Source of the DNA: Planctomycetota bacterium
Lineage (GTDB): Bacteria; Planctomycetota; Planctomycetia; Gemmatales; Gemmataceae
Reading direction: 5' to 3'
Length of the DNA stretch: 46,119 bases
NCBI GenBank assembly: GCA_016177925.1
Contig: JACOUH010000049.1
Location: 1-46,119 of the forward strand
Under the pieces are notes generated by a model that searched no databases, was not told where the DNA came from, and saw only the letters and a program-made list of their open reading frames with translations. The position numbers and the translations under genes are program-made. How positions within the stretch are numbered: the stretch's first letter is position 1; every line of letters begins with the position of its first letter. Positions 29,101 to 36,292 of this stretch are shown here, one piece after another.

Positions 29101-29144
29101 CTCTTCAACTCGTCTCGCAAGCGTTCAGCGGACGTGGAAGGCAT
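26121..29144 (-). CDS. Large N6-adenine DNA methyltransferase (restriction-modification)
   Basis: A 1007-residue protein. The SAM-binding motif I is VLDPACGAGVFLV near residue 343, and the N6-adenine catalytic motif is NPPW near residue 468. FDVSENAIRLAALSLYLTAL is the usual motif II-III region. The C-terminal 500 residues should hold target recognition, as in type IIG and PglX-like enzymes. The N-terminal 300 residues have no nuclease motif that I can identify. It presumably methylates adenine in a specific site. The nuclease gene follows after 4 bases. BREX and DISARM partners are absent, so this looks like an independent two-gene system. No Shine-Dalgarno is visible at the ATG. The region is less G+C-rich than the housekeeping genes. 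Confidence 0.88.
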   Translation of the reverse strand: MPSTSAERLRDELKSYGATPEHVHFFSDKPGPDHQDYLDLIAARDLAPDSPDGVAEAQGRPVLYFIDETRLTAATQPVHQLINGVQDRLACRGEWAYLARVEPGRIRVAPVAFEDVDVNWTEYKPGTVEGRTLFSRLVNGAVDWDKDISRGEGVFERLRLLLLRSAARLAETQDLRPDVLSLLGRALFFRFLRDRGIITERDIPQVAPNAATWKDCFAGPANTAATCRWLDETFNGDFLPLTDEGNESFFRRIDRLTSGDVFTHLTAVVLGAEPKGSVYQLTFDWGTFDFAHVPVGLLSQVYEDFCWHWEQEEAASISVHYTPRNIAVTLLDEAFHGLDAADDARVLDPACGAGVFLVLAFRRIYREVWIARNRRPDRRTIRKILNRQLAGFDVSENAIRLAALSLYLTALELDPHPQPLSELRFEDLRDRVLFHVRRPGTDLPTGPVLGSLGEGVGPEHNHRYDVVVSNPPWTSVPTELGKQMEAATRAVLRRAGVSEADNYKNPDNNPDLPFLIRSTEWCKKGGRIAMALPARLLLKNKPIPVAARNRLFKLIDVTGVISGVNLAKTGVWPGTDQPFILLFARNEAPGEHPRTQLLCPHYDSELNDRGEFRIDAEASRLVNPQEAKHKPWLWKGWLIGSFLDIEVVRKLIANPDGVRVSDYWREQGLAEGQGYIVSEHNKQQRDATALLGLPDLQASEKVPFVVDASKLERFQRTKLLWPRSRNIYRSPLVLLKQSPGTDRRMSFAYLAFDDLVYVSSYYGYSTAGHPDAELLARYLHLLAHSNVWLHFGLITGVQFGAERNKLQKQSIEDFPLVRLERLNTIQKSTVTRLSGCLTAGDQEVFDDIDRFFAEIHGLTEADLDVIKDTLDVGQAYRESSGQRACSPPTLAECARFVERLRELIAPFIEVNPARLPATLWFPHGVPQATQTFGAILLGRPQDELDEGIYFQKVLPLADATGASQIVMELAGGGLLVGLRNQYRYWTKTRARLLGADIIRKYLDAISK

Positions 29145-29176
29145 GGCGGTAGCGCAACGGGACCGGCTGCCAGCGA

Positions 29177-29219
29177 GACTCCCATTCTAGGGGAGTCAAT
29201 TAGCAGACTCCTCCGAGTC
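29177..29219 (-). promoter_or_regulatory. Paired GACT...AGTC palindromes upstream of the methyltransferase
   Basis: GACTCCC/GGGAGTC (29177-29197, 7-base spacer) and GACTC/GAGTC (29206-29219, 4-base spacer) lie 33-75 bases upstream of the methyltransferase start, with starts 29 bases apart. On the minus strand TAGAAT lies inside the first palindrome. The arrangement looks like an operator over a -10 box. GACT/AGTC half-sites recall the boxes of restriction-modification control proteins, but no controller gene is present here. Confidence 0.35.
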
Positions 29220-29373
29220 ACTCGCCCGGCTCGCAATTTCTCAACTCTCCGAATTTTATGAGTGTCTTGAACAGAAGTCCAGATTATTCCAGATTTCGGC
29301 CCGGGGGCAGGTCGGCAGCGAGCCTTCCGCACGGAATAGCTTCTCCAGTCGTATCAAGGCCACCTCGCGAATC

Positions 29374-29786
29374 TTACTTCCCCACCGGGTAGACCAAAAC
29401 TTCATCGCCGTAGTGGTTGATGACTTTCACGGCAATCTTGCCCTTCTTCGGCGGGTCGAAGGGGACGCTTCGGGCCGAGTACAGTTTCGACCATTCCGTC
29501 TCGTCGATTTCTGCCCGCAGCGCCCGCTTCAGTTTCTCGTAGGGCTCCTGGGGGCCGAGCAAGTAGGCGTGGCGGACGAAGAAGCTCTCGCCGTTGTAGT
29601 CGGTGTCGAGGAACCAGCAGGCGATGTCGTCGGCGCCGCTCGAACGGATCTCGCCCGTCGTCGGGTCGAACACGTCGACGCCGCGCACCTTGACAAACAG
29701 CTTGCCGTCCTTCTGCTTCGTGATGGCGACGTCCGGCTCGCCGAAGACCATGAACAGGTCGCCGGCCCCGGTCGGCCGCCTACTCT
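29374..29786 (-). pseudogene. C-terminal remnant of a second DNA methyltransferase (type III Mod-like)
   Basis: The frame ends with TGAGDLFMVFGEPDVAI, a block DDIACWFLDTDYNGESFFVRHAY, and GKIAVKVINHYGDEVLVYPV. From memory of the family this is the conserved tail of type III-like adenine methyltransferases (Mod). The similarity begins near 29786, where the sequence becomes the 3' end of the hydrolase gene in another frame. About 135 codons remain and the SAM-binding and catalytic parts are gone. The stop codon is TAA at 29374. It lies upstream of the intact methyltransferase operon on the same strand. Confidence 0.65.
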
Positions 29787-30871
29787 TCAGATTCCGCTTG
29801 CCGGGGGGTATGCCCGAGCCAGTGGTCCAGCCAGCGGTAGGCGATGCGCCGTCCGTCGCGGGGGAAGGAATGTTTGCCCTTGTGGTCGAACAGGCCGATG
29901 CGGTCCCGGGCGCCATACAGCTCGTAGACGGGCAGGGCCGCCTTGACGAACGGCCAGCTCGCGGGGCCGTCGGCGGACCCGCCGCCCAGCACGAGGAACG
30001 GCCGTGGCGCGACCAGCGCCAGCACCTGATGGTGCTCGGCGGCCGGGATGTGCTCCTTCATCTTGGCGGTGAGATACCAGGCGTCCGTCCAGTTGCTCAT
30101 GCGCAGGCCGATCCCACCCTCGTTGAAGACCCCGACCTTGTAGCGCGGCTCGAATGCCATGGCGTACAACACCTCCTTGGCGCCCAGCGAGAAGCCGATG
30201 CAGCCGATGCGATCCCGGTCCACCGCCGGCAGACTCTCGAGCAGGTCGACGCAGCGCGAGGCATCGAAGGTCATCTTGCCCATGCCGGTCCAGCCGGGGC
30301 GCCGGCGGGCCAGGGCCGCCGCCTGGCCCGCGGCCCAGCCCTTGCTGTCCTTGAGGATGTAACACTCCGGACTGAGCGTCACATAGCCGCGCCGGGTCAG
30401 ATGCAGGGCCAGGGCCAGTTCCGGGTTCTTGCCGAGGCCGACGGGCTCGTTCAGAGTCTCCCGGGTGGTTTGGTGAAAGACGACCACCGCTGGCCGCCGC
30501 TCTCCCGGTCGCACACCGCCGGGCAACAGGAGGTACGCACGAAGCCGGTCCTCCCCCTCGCTGGCGAAACTGAGCAGCTGCCGGGTGTAGCCGTCCGGTT
30601 TCTCCGTCTGCTCGACGCGAACGTCGAGCTGCGCGGGCTTCTCCGGGCTCGGCCCCAGGTACCCCAGCCAGGCCTGGCGCAGGCCCTGCCGGGCCTTCTG
30701 CCATCCCTGCCGCGTCGTGAGTTTCTCGCCGTCCCGGGACAGCAGGAGGGAACGGAGCCCGAGATCGGGCACGGGTAGGCCGGCGTGGGGCTTCTGGACC
30801 AGGGCCGGCCAATCGACCGGGTCGGTCCCGGGGACAGCACAGGCCAGCGTCACGAACAGCGTGGGAATCAC
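29780..30871 (-). CDS. Secreted alpha/beta hydrolase (acetyl xylan esterase / dienelactone hydrolase-like)
   Basis: A 363-residue hydrolase. The N-terminus IPTLFVTLACAVPG is a short signal peptide. The nucleophile elbow is GFSLGAKE near residue 217. RPAVVVFHQTT is the strand and oxyanion region, and DHKGKHSFPRD supplies the catalytic histidine. Related planctomycete proteins are annotated as acetyl xylan esterases or carbohydrate esterases. The start is the GTG at 30871 with a perfect AAGGAGG 6 bases upstream. The 3' end overlaps the junction with the methyltransferase remnant, and the last residues (QAESEE) may differ from the ancestral end. Confidence 0.82.
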   Translation of the reverse strand: MIPTLFVTLACAVPGTDPVDWPALVQKPHAGLPVPDLGLRSLLLSRDGEKLTTRQGWQKARQGLRQAWLGYLGPSPEKPAQLDVRVEQTEKPDGYTRQLLSFASEGEDRLRAYLLLPGGVRPGERRPAVVVFHQTTRETLNEPVGLGKNPELALALHLTRRGYVTLSPECYILKDSKGWAAGQAAALARRRPGWTGMGKMTFDASRCVDLLESLPAVDRDRIGCIGFSLGAKEVLYAMAFEPRYKVGVFNEGGIGLRMSNWTDAWYLTAKMKEHIPAAEHHQVLALVAPRPFLVLGGGSADGPASWPFVKAALPVYELYGARDRIGLFDHKGKHSFPRDGRRIAYRWLDHWLGHTPRQAESEE

Positions 30872-31018
30872 AGGCAGCCTCCTTGGGATCTCGAGGGTAC
30901 GTCCCGTCGTTGCATGGTTGCGCGGTTAGCATGCAGGCGAACCGGTTGCGCGGCGCAGGTCGACCTGGCCCCGAAGGGCTGGCGAGGACTTTCACGCGAC
31001 GGCGAGACAGGCGACCGT

Positions 31019-31046
31019 ATTATCCCAGCAGGGAAAAAACGCACAA
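31019..31046 (-). promoter_or_regulatory. Possible promoter of the alpha/beta hydrolase gene
   Basis: On the minus strand TTGTGC is followed after 16 bases by GATAAT, a five-of-six match to the -10 box. The start codon lies about 145 bases downstream. Confidence 0.3.
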
Positions 31047-31126
31047 GGGGGCAACCGGGTGGCAACGTGACGGCACGCCCACGCGAGCCGGGCGCGGAGA
31101 GCGAACGGCCGCCAGCAAGTGGAGCG

Positions 31127-31169
31127 GTGACACTGCGGTGTCACTTTCACGGGGAGTCATGCTCCCGTG
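31127..31169. terminator. Two adjacent hairpins
   Basis: GTGACAC/GTGTCAC (31127-31144, 4-base loop) is followed 3 bases later by CACGGGGAG/CTCCCGTG (31148-31169, one bulged G). They lie 270 bases downstream of the glycosyltransferase end on the minus strand. No T run follows on either strand, so termination is only a guess. Confidence 0.35.
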
Positions 31170-31437
31170 GCATCGAGCCTCAGACGACCGCCGCTCCCAG
31201 GAATTGACCTCACTGCTTGCTGAGCAGCAAATCCACGACCCAGCACCCTCGACCGTGCTTCACCGGCCGCACCAGGCGGCATGGGTCCCCCCAGGACTCC
31301 CGGCGACCTCCACCACGACGAGCCGAACCGAATTGCGCAGACGAGGGCGAGGGGGAAGGAACGGAGCCAGCCTTTTCCCGGAACGGCTCTGATCGTCAAG
31401 ACGGATGTGCCCGCTGGCCTCCAGCGGCTCGAACAGG

Positions 31438-33459
31438 CTACCCAGGGAAGCCGTCTTCTTCCTCGACGCGAGGGCGGTAGGCGTCCAGCGTCGGATTCGG
31501 CGCCAAGACAACTGGCCCCCGCCGACTGCCCAGCGCGTGGGAGGGAGGAGCCAGCAGGCCAACCCGGCGGGCGAGGGCCCGCGCCAGGCCGCCGTACCCT
31601 TCCCTCCGGACGCGGCGGCGGGCCCGCACGAGCAGGTCGGCCACCTTCCCGAGAAAGCGGGGGATTTTCGATTTGAGATTGCAGATTGCAGATTTGCAGA
31701 GATGCTTTTCTGGAAATCTGCAATCTGCAATCTGCAATCTGCAATGGAAGCGCTCCCGCAGGGCGTCCTCGAGGATCGGCAGGCGCCGCAGCTCTCGCAA
31801 CACGCGGGCCGCCCGAAGCCGGAATGCGTCTGCCGTCTCCTCCGGCCCACGGAGGAGCAGTCGCTCGGCCTCCGTCCACGCCGCCGATAACCCCCGCAAC
31901 TCCGGGATGGGATCCCACACTTCGCGCTGCAGACGATCGAACCTGCCTTCCCCCCACCACTGGCCAGCGAAAAACCGACGATCGGCGTCGAAGATTTCCG
32001 GGCTGAACGGGCCGTCCTGGTAGGGCGGTCCATGGGGCGAGCCGGGAGCGTGATCCAGCGACGGGCGCCCCGCGACCGCCGGGGACGGGCAGCAGACAAC
32101 CCGCAGGCCGGACTCCCACACGCGCAGGCCGAGGTCCAGGTCGAAAAAGTGGCGGCGGTACGTCTCGTCGAAGCGGAGGGGGCACCTCGCCCGGGCGATG
32201 AGCGCCACCGGGCTGGCAAACGTCAGCACGGGCCGCGGTTCCGCTACTTCGCCGAGGACGGGCCCGTAGTGCCCGGAGCCGTCCGGGTGGAAGACGACTC
32301 CCGCGGACGCGGCCGATCCGATCCGCAGCGGCGGCACCACCACCCCGACGTCGGGCCCCAGGCAGCCCAACATCCGGTCCAGCCAACCGGCCCCGAAGAC
32401 CGGGCCCCACAGCAGAAGGACCGCCTCGGTGCGGGCGGCGTTCATTAGACGGTTCAGCTCACGCGGGACGTGGCCATCCGGGGCCTCGCGGTGATCCAGC
32501 ACGATCAGCTCGCAACCCTTCCGGGCCCGCAGCGACGCCAGGCAACGCCGCCAGCCCGGCTCCTCGGCGTCCGCAGCGACGATGGCCACCGTGACGGGCG
32601 TGTCGGTCGCGGTGCGCAGGCGCTGGGGGACGCGGAGGGAAAAGGGGTCCCGGATCGATTCCAGTAACTGCCGCCGCCGGGCCGCTTCCGCCCGACGGGC
32701 CTCGCCGTCGAGGTAGTCTTTCAACTGGAGGGCCAGCTCCTTGCGTCGGGGGAAGAGCGCGTCGAACCGCCGGGCATCGCCCGCCAGCACCGCCGGGTCG
32801 GAGTGGTAGACGCGGTCGCGGGGCGCCCATCGCTGGATCACGCTCCCGGACTGACTCCGGTCGCTAACGCTCCCGGCTCGCCGGGGGTGGAATGGGAGGT
32901 GCTCGAAGACGACGTCCGGCAAGTAGAACGTCCGCCGCTCTCCCAGCACGGCGAGGAGGTTGAACACGTCACCAATGTGGTCGTCGATGCGGTAGCGGAC
33001 GTACTCACGCGGGCAGATCCCGCCGGCCAGCTCGCAGAACCGCCGCGACACTACCGGGAACGTGCAGAGTTCGTCGCCGAAGATCAGGTCGTTGACATGG
33101 ACCAGGAGGATCTCATCGGGGCAGGCGCGGAAGCACCCGAGCATGCGGTCGTCCCAGCCCGACGTCCGGGCGACCACGTCGTCGTTGAGGAGCATGAGGT
33201 AGCGGCCCGAGGACGACTCATAGCCGGTCGCGTTCAGGGCCCCCATTGTCAGACCGGGCGGCACCACCACGGCTCGAACGTTCAACGTTAAATGTTCGAG
33301 GACCTCCTGGCTGGCCGGGTCGTCCTGGTCCACGACCAGGAGCACCTCGAGCTGTTCGGGGCGGGCTGCGGTCTCGGCCAGGCTCGCCAGGAGCCGGCGC
33401 AAAGTGGGGACGCGCCGGCGTGTCGGCACGATCAGTGAGAAGGTCGGGGGCTCCGTCAT
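31438..33459 (-). CDS. Glycosyltransferase with two GT2-like domains
   Basis: A 673-residue protein. The first domain starts FSLIVPTRRRVPTLRRLLASL, has LLNDDVV as the DxD-like metal site, and ends near residue 250. A second GT2-like domain begins at PVTVAIVAADAEEPGWRRCL (about 290). The C-terminal 150 residues are Arg-rich. It would transfer sugars onto a surface glycan from the cytoplasmic side. The ATG at 33459 overlaps the upstream TGA by four bases (ATGA), which implies coupled translation. A palindromic GCAGATT element at 31660-31746 is translated in frame (CRLQIADCRF...KSAICNLKSK). Another insert at 32840-32876 gives GSVSDRSQSGS. An acceptor cannot be named. Confidence 0.8.
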   Translation of the reverse strand: MTEPPTFSLIVPTRRRVPTLRRLLASLAETAARPEQLEVLLVVDQDDPASQEVLEHLTLNVRAVVVPPGLTMGALNATGYESSSGRYLMLLNDDVVARTSGWDDRMLGCFRACPDEILLVHVNDLIFGDELCTFPVVSRRFCELAGGICPREYVRYRIDDHIGDVFNLLAVLGERRTFYLPDVVFEHLPFHPRRAGSVSDRSQSGSVIQRWAPRDRVYHSDPAVLAGDARRFDALFPRRKELALQLKDYLDGEARRAEAARRRQLLESIRDPFSLRVPQRLRTATDTPVTVAIVAADAEEPGWRRCLASLRARKGCELIVLDHREAPDGHVPRELNRLMNAARTEAVLLLWGPVFGAGWLDRMLGCLGPDVGVVVPPLRIGSAASAGVVFHPDGSGHYGPVLGEVAEPRPVLTFASPVALIARARCPLRFDETYRRHFFDLDLGLRVWESGLRVVCCPSPAVAGRPSLDHAPGSPHGPPYQDGPFSPEIFDADRRFFAGQWWGEGRFDRLQREVWDPIPELRGLSAAWTEAERLLLRGPEETADAFRLRAARVLRELRRLPILEDALRERFHCRLQIADCRFPEKHLCKSAICNLKSKIPRFLGKVADLLVRARRRVRREGYGGLARALARRVGLLAPPSHALGSRRGPVVLAPNPTLDAYRPRVEEEDGFPG
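31660..31746 (-). repeat. GCAGATT inverted repeat inside the glycosyltransferase gene
   Basis: Tandem GCAGATT units on the left and ATCTGCA units on the right form a perfect 19-bp stem (31677-31695 with 31714-31732), with further ATCTGCA copies to 31746. The loop is 18 bases. The whole element is open in the gene's frame and is translated into about 28 Cys/Ile/Lys-containing residues unlike the surrounding Arg/Leu/Ala-rich protein. Confidence 0.95.
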
Positions 33460-35786
33460 GATTCGCACCGTCGGACCTGGCGAGCCGGGAGCGTAAGCGA
33501 CCGGAGTGGCGCCGGGAGCGTAAGCGACCGGACAAACGACACGAGACGGCGAACCCCCGGGACGTAGGCGAGCCAGCGGTGGACGCGGTCGGCCACGCGG
33601 TAGCGAAGGGAACGCAGCTCGGCCCTCAGATGTTCCTGGCCGTGCTGGAGCCCGGCGACAGCCGTCCAGACGGCGATGCGCTCGGCCAGGGGGAGGCGGT
33701 CCTCTCCCGGGAACTGGCGCAGCACCCGCTGCCGGTTGCGGTAGACGTTGGTGGCGCGGGAAAACCCCTCGTCGCGGTGCCGGTAGTAGAACAGGTACTC
33801 GGGCAGCACGTCCACCCGGTAACCGGCGCGGGCCAGCTTGACGAACGCTTCCCAGTCCTCGAATGAGGTGTCGCGATCCTCCTCGAAGCCGCCGACCGCC
33901 AGGAAGTCCGCCAGGCGATAGATGGCATTGGCGTCCCCGTAGACGTTCCGCAGCGAGGCCAGCACGTAGGGCCCGCCGGTCGGCCGGTAGGCGTACTCGT
34001 ACTCGTCCCGGGCGAGGGCCGCGCCGTCGCGGAAGGCTAGGTAGTAACAGCTCAGGGCGCTACAGTCGGGGCGGTGCCGCATCCCGGCGACGAACTGCTC
34101 GATCATCCGGGGATGAGCGACGTTGTCCGCGTCCACGCAGACCACGTACTGGCCGCGGGCCTCCCGCAGCCCCCGGTTGCGCGTCGCCCCGATGCCGGCG
34201 TTCGGCTGGCGCAGGAAGCGGAAGTGCGGGAACTTCCGCTCTTGTTCGTCGAAGACGCAGACGGCGGCCGGGTCGGTCGAGCCGTCGTCAATGACGACGA
34301 CGTCCAGGCGCGGCCAGGTCTGGGCCGCCAGCGAGTCGAGCGCCTCGGGCAGATACTCCGCCAGGTTGTAGAAGGGGACGACCACGCTGACGAGCGGTCC
34401 GTCTCTACTCGACGCGGGGAGAGTCGACACAAGCCCGGAGCGCAAGCGACGGGACGTCCCCGCGCTGGCGCTTGGGGCTTGTGTGATCCCCGCGCTGGCG
34501 CTTGGGGCTTGTATGAACCGCTCCCCCCGTTCGCACAGTGCTCTCTTCGTGAGGATGGCTTCGTAATCAGCCGGGACGAGGGCATTGCGCGCTTCGGGGT
34601 CAACGGCCCGCCGTGCCCAGTCCCGCCAGGCCGCCCGCTCCCGGGGAGAGGTCCGGAGGTACTCCTCGAGTCGGCGGCGGAGGGCCCGGGCGTCCGGGCG
34701 GAAGAGCAGGTGTTGCTGCAACTCGGCGTCGGGCAGGAGTTCGTGGACGCCACCGACCGACGAGGCCAGGAAGGGGATACCGAGGGTGGCACACTCGAGG
34801 ACGGTGTAGGGGGAGTTGTCCACCAGCGCGGGCAGGACCGCGAGCCCGCCGCCGGCCAGGTAGCGGAGGGCCTGTTCTCGATTGAGGTCGGTCACGATCC
34901 GGACGCGTCGCCCCCGCAGCCGGGCGCGGATGTGGTCAAGGGCCGGCTCGCCGCTGCCCAGGACGGCAGCACGCCCCAGGAAGGTGACGGGTATGTCGGC
35001 CCCCAGCCCGCCGATCGCCTCGACGAAGACCTCGAGCCCCTTGCGCGTCTCCAGCCGGCCGAAGAAGACCAGCTCGGAGATCGCGCCTCCCTGTTCGCCA
35101 GGCGAGGGGAGGGGGCCCTGTGCCGGCTCGGGAAGCGGGTAGGGCGTTATGCGGGCGTCCGGGCGCACGGCCCAGCCGACCTCGCGGGCGTAGTCCAGCA
35201 TGTACTGGGTCGGGCTGGCCTGCACGTCGGCGTTCTCGAAGGAGTAGCGCTCGCAGTAATCGAGTTGCAGCTCGTTCTCGTCCTTGATCCACTGGCAGTT
35301 GCCCTCGCGCATCCACTGGGTCGAGCTGTGGAGTTTGACCAGCAGGGGTACGTCGTGGAACGCCACCCCGGCGCGGCGAGCCTGGATCGCCCGGAAGCCC
35401 AGGCCGCCCCACTCGGCGAACTCGATCAGGCCGAAGTGGTACTCGCGGTGCAGTTCCTCCAGCAGGAGCCGGACGCGCTCGCTCCGGTCCACGTCCTCAT
35501 CCGGGTGGACGCTGGGGGCCCGGTGGGGCGGGGGCGGCGTGAAGTCGCCCAGCCAGGAGAACCCGATCCCGGCCCGGCCGAGGCGCGCACGGACCTCCGT
35601 CAGAGCGTTCGGGTCGGAAACCTCACCGCAGTAGAGGACGTGGACCTTCCAACCGTGCCGTGCCAGGAGGTGCGCGGTCAGCCAGTTATAGGTGCCAATG
35701 CCGCCGTTGCGCTGCACGCCGTCGAGATCGACGGCGACCAAGCAGAGGGACCGATTGATCGACAGGAGGGGTGGCGCGGCCGTCAT
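33456..35786 (-). CDS. Bifunctional GT4-GT2 glycosyltransferase
   Basis: A 776-residue protein. Residues 12-400 form a GT4/GT-B glycosyltransferase: SLCLVAVDLDGVQRNGGIGT at the start, FFGRLETRKGLEVFVEA, and PALVDNSPYTVLECATLGIPFLAS with the nucleotide-sugar glutamate. Residues 450-650 form a GT2/GT-A domain: VSVVVPFYNLAEYLPEAL, VVIDDGST, and VDADN as the metal site. The two are joined by a linker (about 425-450) made of QAPSASAG repeats from palindromic DNA. The ATG at 35786 has GAGGTG upstream. The next glycosyltransferase starts within its stop codon. The C-terminus contains RSLTLPA twice, again from an inserted repeat. It probably builds an O-antigen- or capsule-like chain. Confidence 0.85.
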   Translation of the reverse strand: MTAAPPLLSINRSLCLVAVDLDGVQRNGGIGTYNWLTAHLLARHGWKVHVLYCGEVSDPNALTEVRARLGRAGIGFSWLGDFTPPPPHRAPSVHPDEDVDRSERVRLLLEELHREYHFGLIEFAEWGGLGFRAIQARRAGVAFHDVPLLVKLHSSTQWMREGNCQWIKDENELQLDYCERYSFENADVQASPTQYMLDYAREVGWAVRPDARITPYPLPEPAQGPLPSPGEQGGAISELVFFGRLETRKGLEVFVEAIGGLGADIPVTFLGRAAVLGSGEPALDHIRARLRGRRVRIVTDLNREQALRYLAGGGLAVLPALVDNSPYTVLECATLGIPFLASSVGGVHELLPDAELQQHLLFRPDARALRRRLEEYLRTSPRERAAWRDWARRAVDPEARNALVPADYEAILTKRALCERGERFIQAPSASAGITQAPSASAGTSRRLRSGLVSTLPASSRDGPLVSVVVPFYNLAEYLPEALDSLAAQTWPRLDVVVIDDGSTDPAAVCVFDEQERKFPHFRFLRQPNAGIGATRNRGLREARGQYVVCVDADNVAHPRMIEQFVAGMRHRPDCSALSCYYLAFRDGAALARDEYEYAYRPTGGPYVLASLRNVYGDANAIYRLADFLAVGGFEEDRDTSFEDWEAFVKLARAGYRVDVLPEYLFYYRHRDEGFSRATNVYRNRQRVLRQFPGEDRLPLAERIAVWTAVAGLQHGQEHLRAELRSLRYRVADRVHRWLAYVPGVRRLVSFVRSLTLPAPLRSLTLPARQVRRCES
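33485..33532. repeat. Two copies of a 21-bp CCGGGAGCGT...AGCGACCGGA palindrome
   Basis: Copies at 33485-33505 and 33512-33532 are identical and 27 bases apart, so the reading frame is kept. They encode the C-terminal RSLTLPA pair of the GT4-GT2 protein. A third copy, inverted and with one base changed, is at 32856-32876 inside the neighbouring gene. A diverged fourth copy is at 34433-34452. Confidence 0.9.
34433..34516. repeat. Palindromic tandem repeat in the linker of the GT4-GT2 gene
   Basis: Two 30-base copies containing CCCGCGCTGGCGCTTGGGGC start at 34458 and 34488. They are preceded by an oppositely oriented, diverged copy (34430-34454). The 30-base period is ten codons and gives the QAPSASAG pair. 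The insert falls exactly between the two enzyme domains. Confidence 0.85.
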
Positions 35787-36292
35787 GGTTGCACCTCGGG
35801 CGTGGACCGTCTCTTGTAGCCCGGCGCGCTCGCGAGGGTCAAGCCCATCCCGCCGTATCGGAAACACGGCTTGACCCATTTTGCCCCCGCGGGTTATTCT
35901 CCCCCTCCATCCAGGACCGGGAGAGCATCCATGCCGACGCACATCCTCGTGCCTCGTTCGCGCTGCGGCGACCCGGCCGGCTGATCGTCGCGACGGATGG
36001 GTGGTTCGGCCGCCGCCTTGCCCGGCTGGGAAGGCAGGTCGCGGTGGTGTGGCGGCGCGGCCTGACGTGCTACCACGAGACGGGCGGCCGGGGCCCGCTC
36101 AGGGCGGCACGGCGCCGCCTCCTCGCCGGCATCGTCAGGCAAGACGGAGACCGCCGTTGGGCCGACCAAATCGAGGTCGACCGCACCCCACACTGGCCCG
36201 GCAGGCTGTGGCGGTCAGGAAGAGTGGGATACAATAAGAAGAGAGCCTCGGAGCCGGACCGGGGCCGACTCGCTCGCGCAGGGAGGAGGATC
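35787..36292. other. Intergenic region between divergent glycosyltransferase and der genes
   Basis: These 506 bases hold a promoter-like pair (35871-35900, plus strand) and then a stretch open in the der frame that does not look like protein. A GGGAGAG before an ATG at 35931 opens a 17-codon frame (MPTHILVPRSRCGDPAG) that could be a leader peptide or a gene relic. I cannot support it as a gene. Confidence 0.5.
35871..35900 (+). promoter_or_regulatory. Possible promoter of der
   Basis: TTGACC (five of six -35 bases) is followed after 18 bases by TATTCT (four of six -10 bases). The implied leader to the der start is nearly 400 bases. Confidence 0.35.

Larger units (their letters stand above)
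30872..31437. other. Intergenic region, 566 bases
   Basis: No gene is recognisable on either strand. It contains a possible promoter for the hydrolase (31019-31046, minus strand) and two adjacent hairpins (31127-31144 and 31148-31169). The part from 31170 to 31437 is open in two minus-strand frames that would extend the glycosyltransferase after a frameshift, but nothing there looks conserved. Confidence 0.6.

Noticed and set aside
26121..29144. BREX (PglX) or DISARM (DrmMI) methyltransferase
   Set aside because: The size is compatible, but none of the other BREX or DISARM genes lies within the window on either side.
35931..35984. 17-codon leader peptide before der
   Set aside because: A possible ribosome binding site is present, but there is no conserved pattern or attenuator structure to support it.
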